NCBI RefSeq assembly: GCF_043197795.1 | Contig: NZ_JBICTU010000031.1 | Coordinates: 25,315 to 89,314 of the forward strand | DNA: 64,000 nt | Direction of reading: 5' to 3' | From: Sphaerisporangium sp040649355 | GTDB taxonomy: Bacteria; Actinomycetota; Actinomycetes; Streptosporangiales; Streptosporangiaceae | Part shown: in pieces, positions 26,293-33,728 of the stretch | Position numbering within the stretch: position 1 is the first letter of the stretch | Layout: every line of letters begins with the position of its first letter | The notes under the pieces: model-generated | What the model saw: the letters and a program-made list of their open reading frames with translations, nothing else | Databases searched by the model: none | What the model was told of the DNA's origin: nothing | Program-made: the position numbers and the translations under genes

Positions 26293-27192
26293 ATGAACGG
26301 ACACGTTGTCGTGGGCGTCGACGGCTCACAGGGCGCGCTGGACGCCGTCCGGTGGGCCGCGGACGACGCCGTACGTCGTGACCGTGAACTGCGCGTCGTC
26401 CACGTCACCGAGCCGTGGATCTTCGACCAGTCGCTGGGCACGCCGCCCGGGTTCAAGGACTCCCTGTCACGGCAGTCGAGGGGCGTGCTCGCCGAGGCCA
26501 CCAAGGCGGCCCACGAGCGGGTCCCCGGGCTTCTGGTCGAGTCGGCGTCGCGCACGGGCAAGGTGCGCACGGAACTGCTGAACGAGGCGCGCGACGCCCA
26601 CGAGCTGGTGGTCGGCACCCGGGGCCTGGGCGGGTTCATGGGGCTGGTGCTCGGCTCGGTCTCGATCGGCGTGGCCGGCCACACCGAGTGTCCGGTCGTC
26701 GTCGCCGGTCACCCGCAGGAGACCGTCCACGGGGAGGTCGCCGTGGGTCACGACGGGTCGCCGGAGTCGGAGGGCGCGCTGGAGTACGCCTTCGAGGAGG
26801 CCTACCTGCGGGGAGCCCGGCTGCGCGCCGTCTACGCATGGCAGATGTCCGTCTATCTCCCGATGTTCGCCAGTTACACCCCTGACCTCGAAAGGGTCTA
26901 CGACATGGGCAAGCTCGCGGCGAAGGAGCAGCTTGCCCCGTGGCGTGACAAGTATCCGCAGGTGGAGGTGAACGACGCGACGGTTCGCACTCACCCTGTC
27001 GAGGCCCTGTCCGAGGCGTCGTCGATGGCCGACCTCGTGGTGGTCGGCTCGCGGGGAAGGGGCGCCATCGGCTCGGCCGTACTCGGTTCGGTCAGCCATG
27101 GAGTGCTCCACCATTCGTACTGCCCGGTCGCCGTCGTGCGATCACGGCACTCCCCCTCGGCGCCCGGCGGCCAGGGGAGCGCGGGCGCATGA
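26293..27192 (+). CDS. Tandem universal stress protein
   Basis: 299 aa made of two USP domains (residues 1-145 and 150-290). Each keeps the ATP-binding loop: G-T-R-G-L-G-G-F-M-G then L-G-S in the first, G-S-R-G-R-G-A-I-G then L-G-S in the second. Both open with the family's V-G-V/H-D-G-S. Tandem USPs (for example Rv2623) are DosR-regulated in mycobacteria and regulate growth arrest. The ATG follows GAGGAG. Its TGA overlaps the ATG of the protease gene (ATGA). Confidence 0.93.
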   Translation: MNGHVVVGVDGSQGALDAVRWAADDAVRRDRELRVVHVTEPWIFDQSLGTPPGFKDSLSRQSRGVLAEATKAAHERVPGLLVESASRTGKVRTELLNEARDAHELVVGTRGLGGFMGLVLGSVSIGVAGHTECPVVVAGHPQETVHGEVAVGHDGSPESEGALEYAFEEAYLRGARLRAVYAWQMSVYLPMFASYTPDLERVYDMGKLAAKEQLAPWRDKYPQVEVNDATVRTHPVEALSEASSMADLVVVGSRGRGAIGSAVLGSVSHGVLHHSYCPVAVVRSRHSPSAPGGQGSAGA

Positions 27193-28457
27193 AACAGAGC
27201 CTGCGTCTCGGCCATGTGGCGGGCATCCCCGTGGGAGCCCACTGGTCCACGGTGATGATCGTCGTCCTGATCGGGGGGGTGCTGGCGACCACGGTGCTGC
27301 CGCAGGCGGTCAGGGACCAGCCTCCGGCCCGGTACTGGATGATCGCCGCCGCCGCTTCGGTCCTGTTCCTCGGCTCGCTCCTGGCGCACGAGCTCGCTCA
27401 CGCGCTCGTCGCCCGCCGAAGGGGCGTGCCGGTCAAGTCGATAACGCTGTGGCTGCTCGGCGGCGTGACCGAGTTCGCGGGGGAGACCAAGACGCCGAAG
27501 GACGAGTTCCAGGTGTCGGTCGTGGGCCCGCTGGTGAGCTTGGCCCTGTCGGGCGTCTTCTACCTGGCGGTCCTGTTCCTCCACGGTCCCGAGCTGGTCG
27601 TCGCCGCCGTACGGTGGCTCGCCTTGATGAACGCCGTGCTGGCCGTCTTCAACATGCTTCCCGGCTCCCCTCTTGACGGGGGACGCGTGCTGCACGCGGC
27701 CCTGTGGCACATGCACGGCGACCGGGTGCGCGCCGACCGTTCGGCTGCCAAGGCCGGGCAGGTGCTCGGCATGTCACTGATCGCGCTCGGCGGCATGGAG
27801 CTCATCCTGCTGGCGTCGACCGGGGGGCTGTGGCTGATGCTGATCGGCTGGTTCCTGGTCGGCGCCGCCCGGAGCGAGGGCCTGGTGCGGGCCGCTCACG
27901 AAGGGCTCAAGGGCTGGCGGGTGCGCGACGTGATGACCACCTCGCCCGATGTGGCCCCGGCCTGGCAGGACATCGATGACTTCATCACGGGCGTGGCGGT
28001 GCGCTCCCATCAGACCGTGTTCCCCGTCGTGGACTTCGGCGGGCATTCGGCGGGGACCATCTCCCTGGAGGCCCTCACGGCGATCCCGCCCGACCAGCGG
28101 CAGGACAGGCGGATCGCGACGGTGGCGCGGCCGCTGCCCCCCGGCCACCTGCTCTCCCCCGACGACGACGCCGCCCGCATCCTGGAGCCGACGGCCGTCA
28201 CCGGCGAGCTGATGGCCGTGGTCGCGGAGGCGGGGCACGTCGTGGGCATGGTCACCACCGCCGACCTGACCCGAGCCCTCCAGCAGGCGGTCCTGCGCAC
28301 CACCACCTCACGCCAGGACATCCAGCGGGACGCCGAGCAGCCCGGCGACACCCAGCAGGACGCCGAGCAGCCGGGCGACACCCAGCAGGACGCCGAGCAG
28401 CCGGGCGACACCCAGCAGGACCACCCGGGCCAGGCCCTGCACGGTCCGGGAGCCTGA
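27189..28457 (+). CDS. Site-2 protease (M50, Rip3-like) with CBS domains and C-terminal repeats
   Basis: 422 aa. An intramembrane zinc metalloprotease: H-E-L-A-H at residues 67-71 gives two Zn ligands and the catalytic Glu, and the third ligand is the Asp of L-P-G-S-P-L-D-G-G-R. Six hydrophobic segments. A CBS pair fills residues about 240-375. It matches the layout of mycobacterial Rip3 (Rv2625c), a DosR-regulon protein. The last 45 residues hold three perfect D-A-E-Q-P-G-D-T-Q-Q repeats. Third gene of the dormancy operon; it may cleave a membrane-bound regulator. Confidence 0.9.
   Translation: MKQSLRLGHVAGIPVGAHWSTVMIVVLIGGVLATTVLPQAVRDQPPARYWMIAAAASVLFLGSLLAHELAHALVARRRGVPVKSITLWLLGGVTEFAGETKTPKDEFQVSVVGPLVSLALSGVFYLAVLFLHGPELVVAAVRWLALMNAVLAVFNMLPGSPLDGGRVLHAALWHMHGDRVRADRSAAKAGQVLGMSLIALGGMELILLASTGGLWLMLIGWFLVGAARSEGLVRAAHEGLKGWRVRDVMTTSPDVAPAWQDIDDFITGVAVRSHQTVFPVVDFGGHSAGTISLEALTAIPPDQRQDRRIATVARPLPPGHLLSPDDDAARILEPTAVTGELMAVVAEAGHVVGMVTTADLTRALQQAVLRTTTSRQDIQRDAEQPGDTQQDAEQPGDTQQDAEQPGDTQQDHPGQALHGPGA
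28329..28418 (+). repeat. 30-bp in-frame tandem repeat, three copies
   Basis: Copies at 28329-28358, 28359-28388 and 28389-28418, almost identical at DNA level. Each codes D-A-E-Q-P-G-D-T-Q-Q at the C-terminus of the protease. Likely slippage expansion. Confidence 0.9.
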
Positions 28458-28525
28458 CTTCACCCGCGCCGTAGGCCGGGCATGGTGGGGATCCGCTTCC
28501 CGCCTCGGGGCGATCGCGTCAGGCT

Positions 28526-29584
28526 TCAGTCTTCACGGCACCGGAGCAACAGCATGGCCGCGTCGTCGTGCAGCGGCGCGTCGACGTGGGCGACCAGATC
28601 GAGCCGGAGCGCTTCGAGGGCCGCCTCGGGGTCGTCGTCCTTCAGCAGGAAGGCACGGTCGGTGAGCGGGTAGAACCGGCCCGAGCGGTCACGCGCCTCG
28701 ATCACCCCGTCGGTGTACAGCAGGATCTGGTCGCCGGGGCCGAAAGCGACCTGGTGCGGGTTGGGCCCCTCGACCTCCAGCACGGCAAGGCCGAGCGGCG
28801 GCGCCGTGTCCGCCGGCTCCGCGAGCGTGATCTTGCCGTCGGCATGGAGGATCAGCGGCGGGGGATGGCCGTAGTTCAGCAGCGTGAGCTTCCCGCCGGG
28901 ATCGGCGTCGAGGAGGATCGCCGTGACGAACTCCTCGCCAGACAGCCGCCGGTTGAGGGCCTTCTCAAGCCGTCCGCTGACGGCGCGCAGGTCGGGCTCG
29001 TCGTGGGCCGCCTCGCGGAACGCGCCGAGGACCAGCGCCGCAGTCTCGACCGCCTCCAGGCCCTTGCCCTGCACGTCTCCGACGATCGCGCGGACCCCGG
29101 TGGGGCCGGTGACGACCTCGTACAGGTCGCCGCCGATGCGCGCCTCCGCGTTCGCCGAGGTGTAGGACACGGCCGCGCGCAGGTGGCCCGCACGCCGGGG
29201 AACCGGCCGCAGCAGCACCCGCTGCGCCACCTCGGCCACGGACCGCACGGTGGCCAGCTCGCGCTCGCGCCGCTGCCGCCCGACGGTGGCGAGGATGCTC
29301 GCCGCCGTGACCCCGACGATCGAGACCAGGCTCATGTTGCTCTGCCTGTCTCCGAGGATGTGGTTGTACAGGGCCAGCAGCAACGACAGCACCAGCGCGA
29401 CGACGCCGATCACCACGGTGCGGCGCACACCGCCCACCAGGCTGGCGAACGCCGGGCCGACGGCCAGCAGGGAGAGGTAGCCGAGGTCGGGGCCGGTCAT
29501 GAGGTCGACTACGGCCACGATGCCCAGCGAGGCGAAGGGCAGCGACCCTATGAGCCGCCGCGCTCCGCGGTTGACCGCACTCAT
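28526..29584 (-). CDS. SpoIIE/PP2C-type serine phosphatase with membrane N-terminus
   Basis: 352 aa. The N-terminal about 100 residues hold four hydrophobic helices. The C-terminal 230 residues are a PPM/SpoIIE phosphatase: A-R-I-G-G-D-L-Y-E, V-G-D-V-Q-G-K-G, G-H-P-P-P-L and Y-T-D-G-V-I-E-A, with metal-binding aspartates in place, including D-D-A-A-M near the end. Such proteins dephosphorylate anti-sigma antagonists. The ATG at 29584 has GGAG six bases upstream. Convergent with the dormancy operon. Confidence 0.92.
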   Translation of the reverse strand: MSAVNRGARRLIGSLPFASLGIVAVVDLMTGPDLGYLSLLAVGPAFASLVGGVRRTVVIGVVALVLSLLLALYNHILGDRQSNMSLVSIVGVTAASILATVGRQRRERELATVRSVAEVAQRVLLRPVPRRAGHLRAAVSYTSANAEARIGGDLYEVVTGPTGVRAIVGDVQGKGLEAVETAALVLGAFREAAHDEPDLRAVSGRLEKALNRRLSGEEFVTAILLDADPGGKLTLLNYGHPPPLILHADGKITLAEPADTAPPLGLAVLEVEGPNPHQVAFGPGDQILLYTDGVIEARDRSGRFYPLTDRAFLLKDDDPEAALEALRLDLVAHVDAPLHDDAAMLLLRCRED

Positions 29585-29980
29585 AGGCGCTCCGCGGCCG
29601 TGACGGTGGATATACGACCGGGTTCGCTCGTCACAGGGTGCCTCCCGTCCGCTCACCACAAAAATCATCGACGACCATAAAAGGGGATAATTTAGACCAG
29701 TCCCCGCCTACGCGAGTAAGCACCTCGACGACCTCACAGCACGAACGAACTGGACGCTCTCAGCGCCTGAAAGCCGGACCGAGCCTGCCCGAGCGCGATT
29801 CGAGCCGGGAGGTCTCTGAAGGCCTCATGAATCGAACCTTACTCTGGGATGGCCCAACTGGGACCGATTCGATATAGGTCTTCGACTTTCCCGCTTTCGG
29901 TCGCGCTCGTAAAACCCCGAATTACCCAAAAAAGCGAAATATCGTGATTAGGTGGGAAATTAAGGCGGGCTGAGGTCGGG
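29585..29980. other. Gene-free, AT-rich intergenic region (396 bases)
   Basis: 29660-29700 and especially 29880-29980 are far richer in A+T than the rest of the window (for example TTACCCAAAAAAGCGAAATA near 29920). No convincing gene. It could be the phosphatase promoter plus a nucleoid-protein (Lsr2-like) binding patch, or a remnant of foreign DNA. Confidence 0.55.
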
Positions 29981-30211
29981 TCATATCTCTGATCGCCGGC
30001 GGACGACGTGCTTCAGCTGGAGCTCGTCGAGAAGGTCCTGGGTCGCCACGGCGATGACGTCCACGGCCCGTTCGAAGGCCTCCGCGTTACGCGCGGACGG
30101 GGACCGAAAACCCGAGATCTTGCGAACGTACTGCAGCGCGGCGGCCCGTACGTCGTCATCGGTGACGTCGCTGGTGTAGGGCTCACGAAGGGTCTTGATA
30201 CTCCGGCACAT
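29981..30211 (-). CDS. DUF2277 family protein
   Basis: 76 aa. Starts M-C-R-S-I-K-T-L-R and continues A-A-L-Q-Y-V-R-K-I-S-G-F-R-S-P-S, the characteristic DUF2277 pattern (short actinobacterial proteins with an N-terminal M-C-R). Function unknown. No clear ribosome site precedes the ATG at 30211; an in-frame ATG six codons earlier exists, but the family starts at M-C-R. It lies downstream of the M28 peptidase gene, separated by a long hairpin. Confidence 0.88.
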   Translation of the reverse strand: MCRSIKTLREPYTSDVTDDDVRAAALQYVRKISGFRSPSARNAEAFERAVDVIAVATQDLLDELQLKHVVRRRSEI

Positions 30212-30305
30212 GACAGGACGGTACGTCATGCCGCCGGGGGACGCGCGCACGTGGTGGCGGAGCCAGGGGTGACCCCAGCGAGCGCGGGCCCGCGTCGCCG
30301 CGGAA

Positions 30306-30342
30306 GGGTGGTCATGCGCCCGTACGGCGCGCATGACCACCC
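30306..30342 (-). terminator. 14-bp perfect hairpin after the M28 peptidase gene
   Basis: GGGTGGTCATGCGC (30306-30319) pairs with 30329-30342; the 9-base loop contains the further palindrome CCGTACGG. It starts 10 bases after the peptidase stop on the minus strand. Confidence 0.7.
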
Positions 30343-30351
30343 TCGGACGGA

Positions 30352-31905
30352 TCAGAGGGCCGGACGTCCGTGAGCGTCGGCACCGGACGGCGGTGCCGCG
30401 ACGCGCGCCGCGACCGTCGCGCGGGTGTCAGGACCGGGCAGGTCACGGCTGAACCCGTAGACCACGGCCGCCGTCGCGATGGCCCCGGTGTTCAGGGCGA
30501 GCGCCTTGTCGTTGATGTTGGCGATCGTGTCGCACGCCTGGTGGTAGCAGGAGTCGTAGGCCTTCCCGGCGGTGCCGCCGAAGAGCGCCTGCTCCGCGGG
30601 GGTCTTGATGCCCTCGGCGCCGGTGAACACGCCACCGGAGGGGATCCCCGCGTCGATGAACGGGCCGTAGTCGGAGCGGCCGTCGAAGTCGGTGCCCGCA
30701 TGGCCCTGGCGGAGGGTGTCGAAGTACTTCTCGAAGAGCTTCTCGATCTCGTCGGATCCGGGCGGCCCGGCAGGCGCTCCCGTGGCGTCGGAGTCGTCGC
30801 CGTCGTAGATCTTGATCGCGTAGTTCGGCGAGGCCACCATGTCGAAGTTGAGGTACAGCTTGGTCTTCGCCCGCTCGTCGGCCGACAGGCTGCCGACGTA
30901 GTGCTCAGAGCCGAGCAGGCCGAGCTCCTCGGCGCTCCAGAAGGAGTAGCGCAGCTTGTTCCTGGTGGGGATCTTGGCGAGCTTCGTCGCCACCTCCAGG
31001 ATCGCCGCGGTGCCCGAGCCGTTGTCGTTGATGCCGGGCCCGGCCGGGACGCTGTCCAGGTGGGCGCCCAGCTGGACGACCTTGCTCGCGTCGCCCCACC
31101 TGGAATCGGCGATGACGTTCTGGGTGACACGCAGCTCGCTGGTGGTGTCGGTCCTCAGCCGTACGACCGTGCCGGCCGGGCTGGACAGCTCCTGTCCGAC
31201 GGCGAAGCTGGTGCCGACCACCGGGATCGTGACGGTGGGTTCCCCGAGGCTGCCCTGCAGCGTGTCGGTGCGGCCCGGCTGCCCCTCGTTGAAGAGGATC
31301 ACCCCGGCCGCGCCCGCTGTCTGCGCGTTCTCCGCCTTCACCTGGAAGGTGCAGGTGCCGCGCTGGAGGAGGGCGATGTTCCCCGGCGTGAAGCCGGCGA
31401 AGTCGCTCGCCTCGCACCCCGAGGTGGAGCCCGGCGCCGGGGCCGGCGGCAGGGTCAGGTCGACGTTCTGGACGGGCGCCGTGACGTCGCCGGAGCCGGA
31501 GTAGGTCATGGTGGCGAACTCGCCGACCGTGCTTCCGTCGGCCGGGGTCGGGGCGTAGATCTTCGGTTCGGGGGAGATCTGCTGCAACAGCGCGGTGGAG
31601 TGCTCCTGGAAGTACGGGAACTCAAACGGCTGGATCGTCACCTTGTAGCCGGCCTTCCTGAGCTGGCCGGCGACGTAGTCACGCGAGGCGCTGAAGCCCG
31701 GCGTCCCCGCCGCCCGCGTGCCGCCGTTGGCGTCCGCGATCTGCTGGAGCTGCCGGAGGTGCTGCTTGACCCCTGGCGCGGTGACCGTGCGGGCCAGCTG
31801 GGTGAGGTCGGGGTCGGCGCCGACCGGTAGGGCCGTGACCAGGGGGAGTATCAGGGCGGCTGTCGCGGTGGCGATGCCCGCCCCCTTGCGGAGGGTGAAG
31901 CGCAT
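30352..31905 (-). CDS. Secreted M28 family aminopeptidase with PA domain
   Basis: 517 aa. A signal peptide (about residues 1-31, ending A-D) directs secretion. A PA domain (about 130-240) lies in the lid position. The M28 Zn2 site is complete: H and D in G-A-H-L-D-S-V, D in G-I-N-D-N-G-S-G, E-E in S-A-E-E-L-G-L-L-G, D in N-F-D-M-V and H in C-Y-H-Q-A-C-D. It resembles Streptomyces aminopeptidase S-type enzymes that remove N-terminal residues. AAGGAG lies eight bases before the ATG. The 274-base gap 31906-32179 holds its promoter and no other gene. Confidence 0.93.
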   Translation of the reverse strand: MRFTLRKGAGIATATAALILPLVTALPVGADPDLTQLARTVTAPGVKQHLRQLQQIADANGGTRAAGTPGFSASRDYVAGQLRKAGYKVTIQPFEFPYFQEHSTALLQQISPEPKIYAPTPADGSTVGEFATMTYSGSGDVTAPVQNVDLTLPPAPAPGSTSGCEASDFAGFTPGNIALLQRGTCTFQVKAENAQTAGAAGVILFNEGQPGRTDTLQGSLGEPTVTIPVVGTSFAVGQELSSPAGTVVRLRTDTTSELRVTQNVIADSRWGDASKVVQLGAHLDSVPAGPGINDNGSGTAAILEVATKLAKIPTRNKLRYSFWSAEELGLLGSEHYVGSLSADERAKTKLYLNFDMVASPNYAIKIYDGDDSDATGAPAGPPGSDEIEKLFEKYFDTLRQGHAGTDFDGRSDYGPFIDAGIPSGGVFTGAEGIKTPAEQALFGGTAGKAYDSCYHQACDTIANINDKALALNTGAIATAAVVYGFSRDLPGPDTRATVAARVAAPPSGADAHGRPAL

Positions 31906-32179
31906 TCAGCTTCTCCTTCAGATCCAATGGATGAGTCCCCGAATTGCCGCTGACGCATGAACGTAGCCGGAGTTGACCAATTCGTGAAGGGGTGCCGCCT
32001 CATGTAACGGTATTTCGTGAAAAAACGCCAAATGATCGTTTAGGCGGTTTCATGGCTGCCAAGCGCGATGGCTCTCCAGGTATCGGGGTGCGGGCCGCAG
32101 GCAAAGTCCCCGCCAAGCGGCGTTACCGGGCACGAAGGGCAGGGGATGGGCCATACGTTCCTGACTCACGGAGGGCGCT

Positions 32180-32761
32180 ATGGCGCAGAACACGACCACT
32201 GTCCCGGATGGCAGATCATCAGGTCAGACGGTGAAGGCCCGGCGTCCGGCCGCGTCGAACGGCTCGGCGGGCGAAACGCGGCGGACCGCCGCCTCGCGGC
32301 CGTCCGCCACCGCGAGCAAAGCCGGCAAGCGGCCGTCCACCGCCGAGGGCAAAGCCGGCAAGCGGCCGTCCACCGCCGAGGGCAAAGCCGGCAAGCGGCC
32401 GTCCACCGCCGCGAGCAAGGCCGGCAAGCGGCCGTCCGCCTCCGAGGGCAAGGCCGAGAAGGCGCGGAAGCCCGCCGCCACCGGAGCTCGGGCGGAGAGC
32501 ACGCGGCGGTCCACCCCGTCGGCACGTACCGTGATCGCCCAAGCCGAGGCGAGCAAGCCGTCGGTCACCCTGCCGCTGGTCGGCAGGGTGACCATGCCGC
32601 CGCCGAACCGGCTCGCCTTCTACGCGGCGCTTGGCCTGCTCACGGCCTTGGAGATCATCGAGTGGCCCATCGCGGTGGTCATCGGGGTCGGCCACTTCCT
32701 CGCCGAACAGCACGTCTCCCGCGCGCTCCAAGGAGTCGGGGAGGCCGCGGAAGCGGTGTAG
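32180..32761 (+). CDS. Lys/Ala-rich repeat (histone H1-like) protein with C-terminal hydrophobic helix
   Basis: 193 aa. Residues 47-90 are four tandem 11-residue units of the form K-A-G-K-R-P-S-T-A-E-G. The flanks are also rich in Lys, Arg, Ala, Ser and Thr, like eukaryotic H1 tails or actinobacterial HupS tails. The C-terminal 60 residues are different: a hydrophobic segment (about 150-172) in L-A-F-Y-A-A-L-G-L-L-T-A-L-E-I-I-E-W. This suggests a membrane-tethered polycation that could bind DNA, teichoic acid or other polyanions (inference). GGAGGG lies upstream of the ATG. Followed after 17 bases by another membrane-protein gene. Confidence 0.75.
   Translation: MAQNTTTVPDGRSSGQTVKARRPAASNGSAGETRRTAASRPSATASKAGKRPSTAEGKAGKRPSTAEGKAGKRPSTAASKAGKRPSASEGKAEKARKPAATGARAESTRRSTPSARTVIAQAEASKPSVTLPLVGRVTMPPPNRLAFYAALGLLTALEIIEWPIAVVIGVGHFLAEQHVSRALQGVGEAAEAV
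32318..32449 (+). repeat. 33-bp in-frame tandem repeat, four copies
   Basis: Encodes K-A-G-K-R-P-S-T-A-E-G and variants (A-S or S-E-G in later copies). Copies begin at 32318, 32351, 32384 and 32417. The first copies are nearly identical at DNA level. Confidence 0.85.
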
Positions 32762-32778
32762 GGATAGGAACGTGAAAG

Positions 32779-33288
32779 GTGGCGCGCATGGGGAGATCGG
32801 CCTTCTGCCGCTACATCGTGGCCGGCGCTCTGGCGGGAGCGGCGGGTACGGCGGCTCTCTACGTGGTGACCTACCTTGACCAGGCGGTACGCGGCCGGCC
32901 GTCCAGCGGCCTGCCCGCTCAGACCGCGGGAAAGCTCGCGGAGACTGCCGGGCTGTATCTCGGGGAGGGGCACCGGGCCGAGAGCCGCAAGGAGGGGATC
33001 GGCGCCCTGCTCGGGCTCGGGACGGGAGTGGGGCTGGGCGCGGCCTACGGGGCGCTTCGCATCCGCGTCCACGACGTGTCCGTCCCGGTGGCGGGCGTCG
33101 GCGTCGGGCTCGCGGCGACGGTGGCGGCCAATGTGCCGATGACGGCCCTGGGCCTGACCGACCCGCGCACCTGGGGCACGGTGGGCTGGCTGTCCGACCT
33201 GATCCCCCACCTGATCTACGGCCTGGTCACGGTGTACGGCTTCGAGATGATGGCCGGCCAGGCCGGACCCCGGAAGAGAAGCTCCTGA
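32779..33288 (+). CDS. Four-helix membrane protein, unknown function
   Basis: 169 aa, family not recognised with certainty. Hydrophobic segments at about residues 13-31, 74-92, 100-122 and 137-157, many Gly/Ala-rich. Between helices 1 and 2 is a polar loop with K-L-A-E-T-A-G-L-Y-L-G-E-G. GTG 32779 (AGGAA upstream) or ATG 32788 could be the start. It lies 17 bases after the H1-like repeat protein and is probably co-expressed with it. A hairpin follows at 33299-33323. Confidence 0.7.
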   Translation: MARMGRSAFCRYIVAGALAGAAGTAALYVVTYLDQAVRGRPSSGLPAQTAGKLAETAGLYLGEGHRAESRKEGIGALLGLGTGVGLGAAYGALRIRVHDVSVPVAGVGVGLAATVAANVPMTALGLTDPRTWGTVGWLSDLIPHLIYGLVTVYGFEMMAGQAGPRKRSS

Positions 33289-33298
33289 CGTGCCAGAA

Positions 33299-33323
33299 GG
33301 CCGGCAGCCGATGGCTGCCGGCC
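33299..33323. terminator. Bidirectional hairpin between convergent genes
   Basis: Perfect 11-bp arms GGCCGGCAGCC (33299-33309) and complement (33313-33323) with a GAT loop, between stops at 33288 (+) and 33334 (-). Confidence 0.8.
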
Positions 33324-33333
33324 CGCTCGGTGG

Positions 33334-33558
33334 TTACTTGGTGCTGTCGGCCAGGTCGACCAGCGCGGTGGCGGTACGGAAGAACTTGTTGCGCCCCATG
33401 TCGCCGACCGTGTTGATCCGGAAGGCCTCCTTGAGGAGCTTCGCGTCGCCCTCGCTCACCCCGGCCAGCGCGGACACAGGGGCCTTGACAAGTTCCGTGA
33501 GGCTCTTGTCCTCGTATTCTTTGTCGAGCAGTTTGGACAAATCTGCGATAGTCGGCAT
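33334..33558 (-). CDS. Small helix-hairpin-helix-like protein
   Basis: 74 aa. The central part A-P-V-S-A-L-A-G-V-S-E-G-D-A followed by L-L-K-E-A-F-R-I-N-T-V-G-D-M-G looks like a helix-hairpin-helix or DUF4332-type fold (two short helices around G-V-S-E-G-D). No membrane segment. GGGGG lies about five bases before the ATG at 33558. It could bind nucleic acid non-specifically, but function is not established. Monocistronic, terminating in the shared hairpin. Confidence 0.72.
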   Translation of the reverse strand: MPTIADLSKLLDKEYEDKSLTELVKAPVSALAGVSEGDAKLLKEAFRINTVGDMGRNKFFRTATALVDLADSTK

Positions 33559-33728
33559 ATATCCCCCAGTGATGGCACCGCCCGGCTGGAGCGTCGGGCA
33601 CTGAAGACTTTCCCCGTCGAAATGCATGGCACGGACATCTACCGACATGACCCAGCAAAGACGCGGAGATGACGGGGGGTACGGCCGCGCGGGCCGTACC
33701 CCCTCGTACCCCCTCGTGCGCCCTTACG

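Noticed and set aside
29638..29877. 79-codon plus-strand frame in the AT-rich gap
   Set aside because: Ser/Thr-rich with no motif, no clear ribosome site and no coding-type third-position bias.
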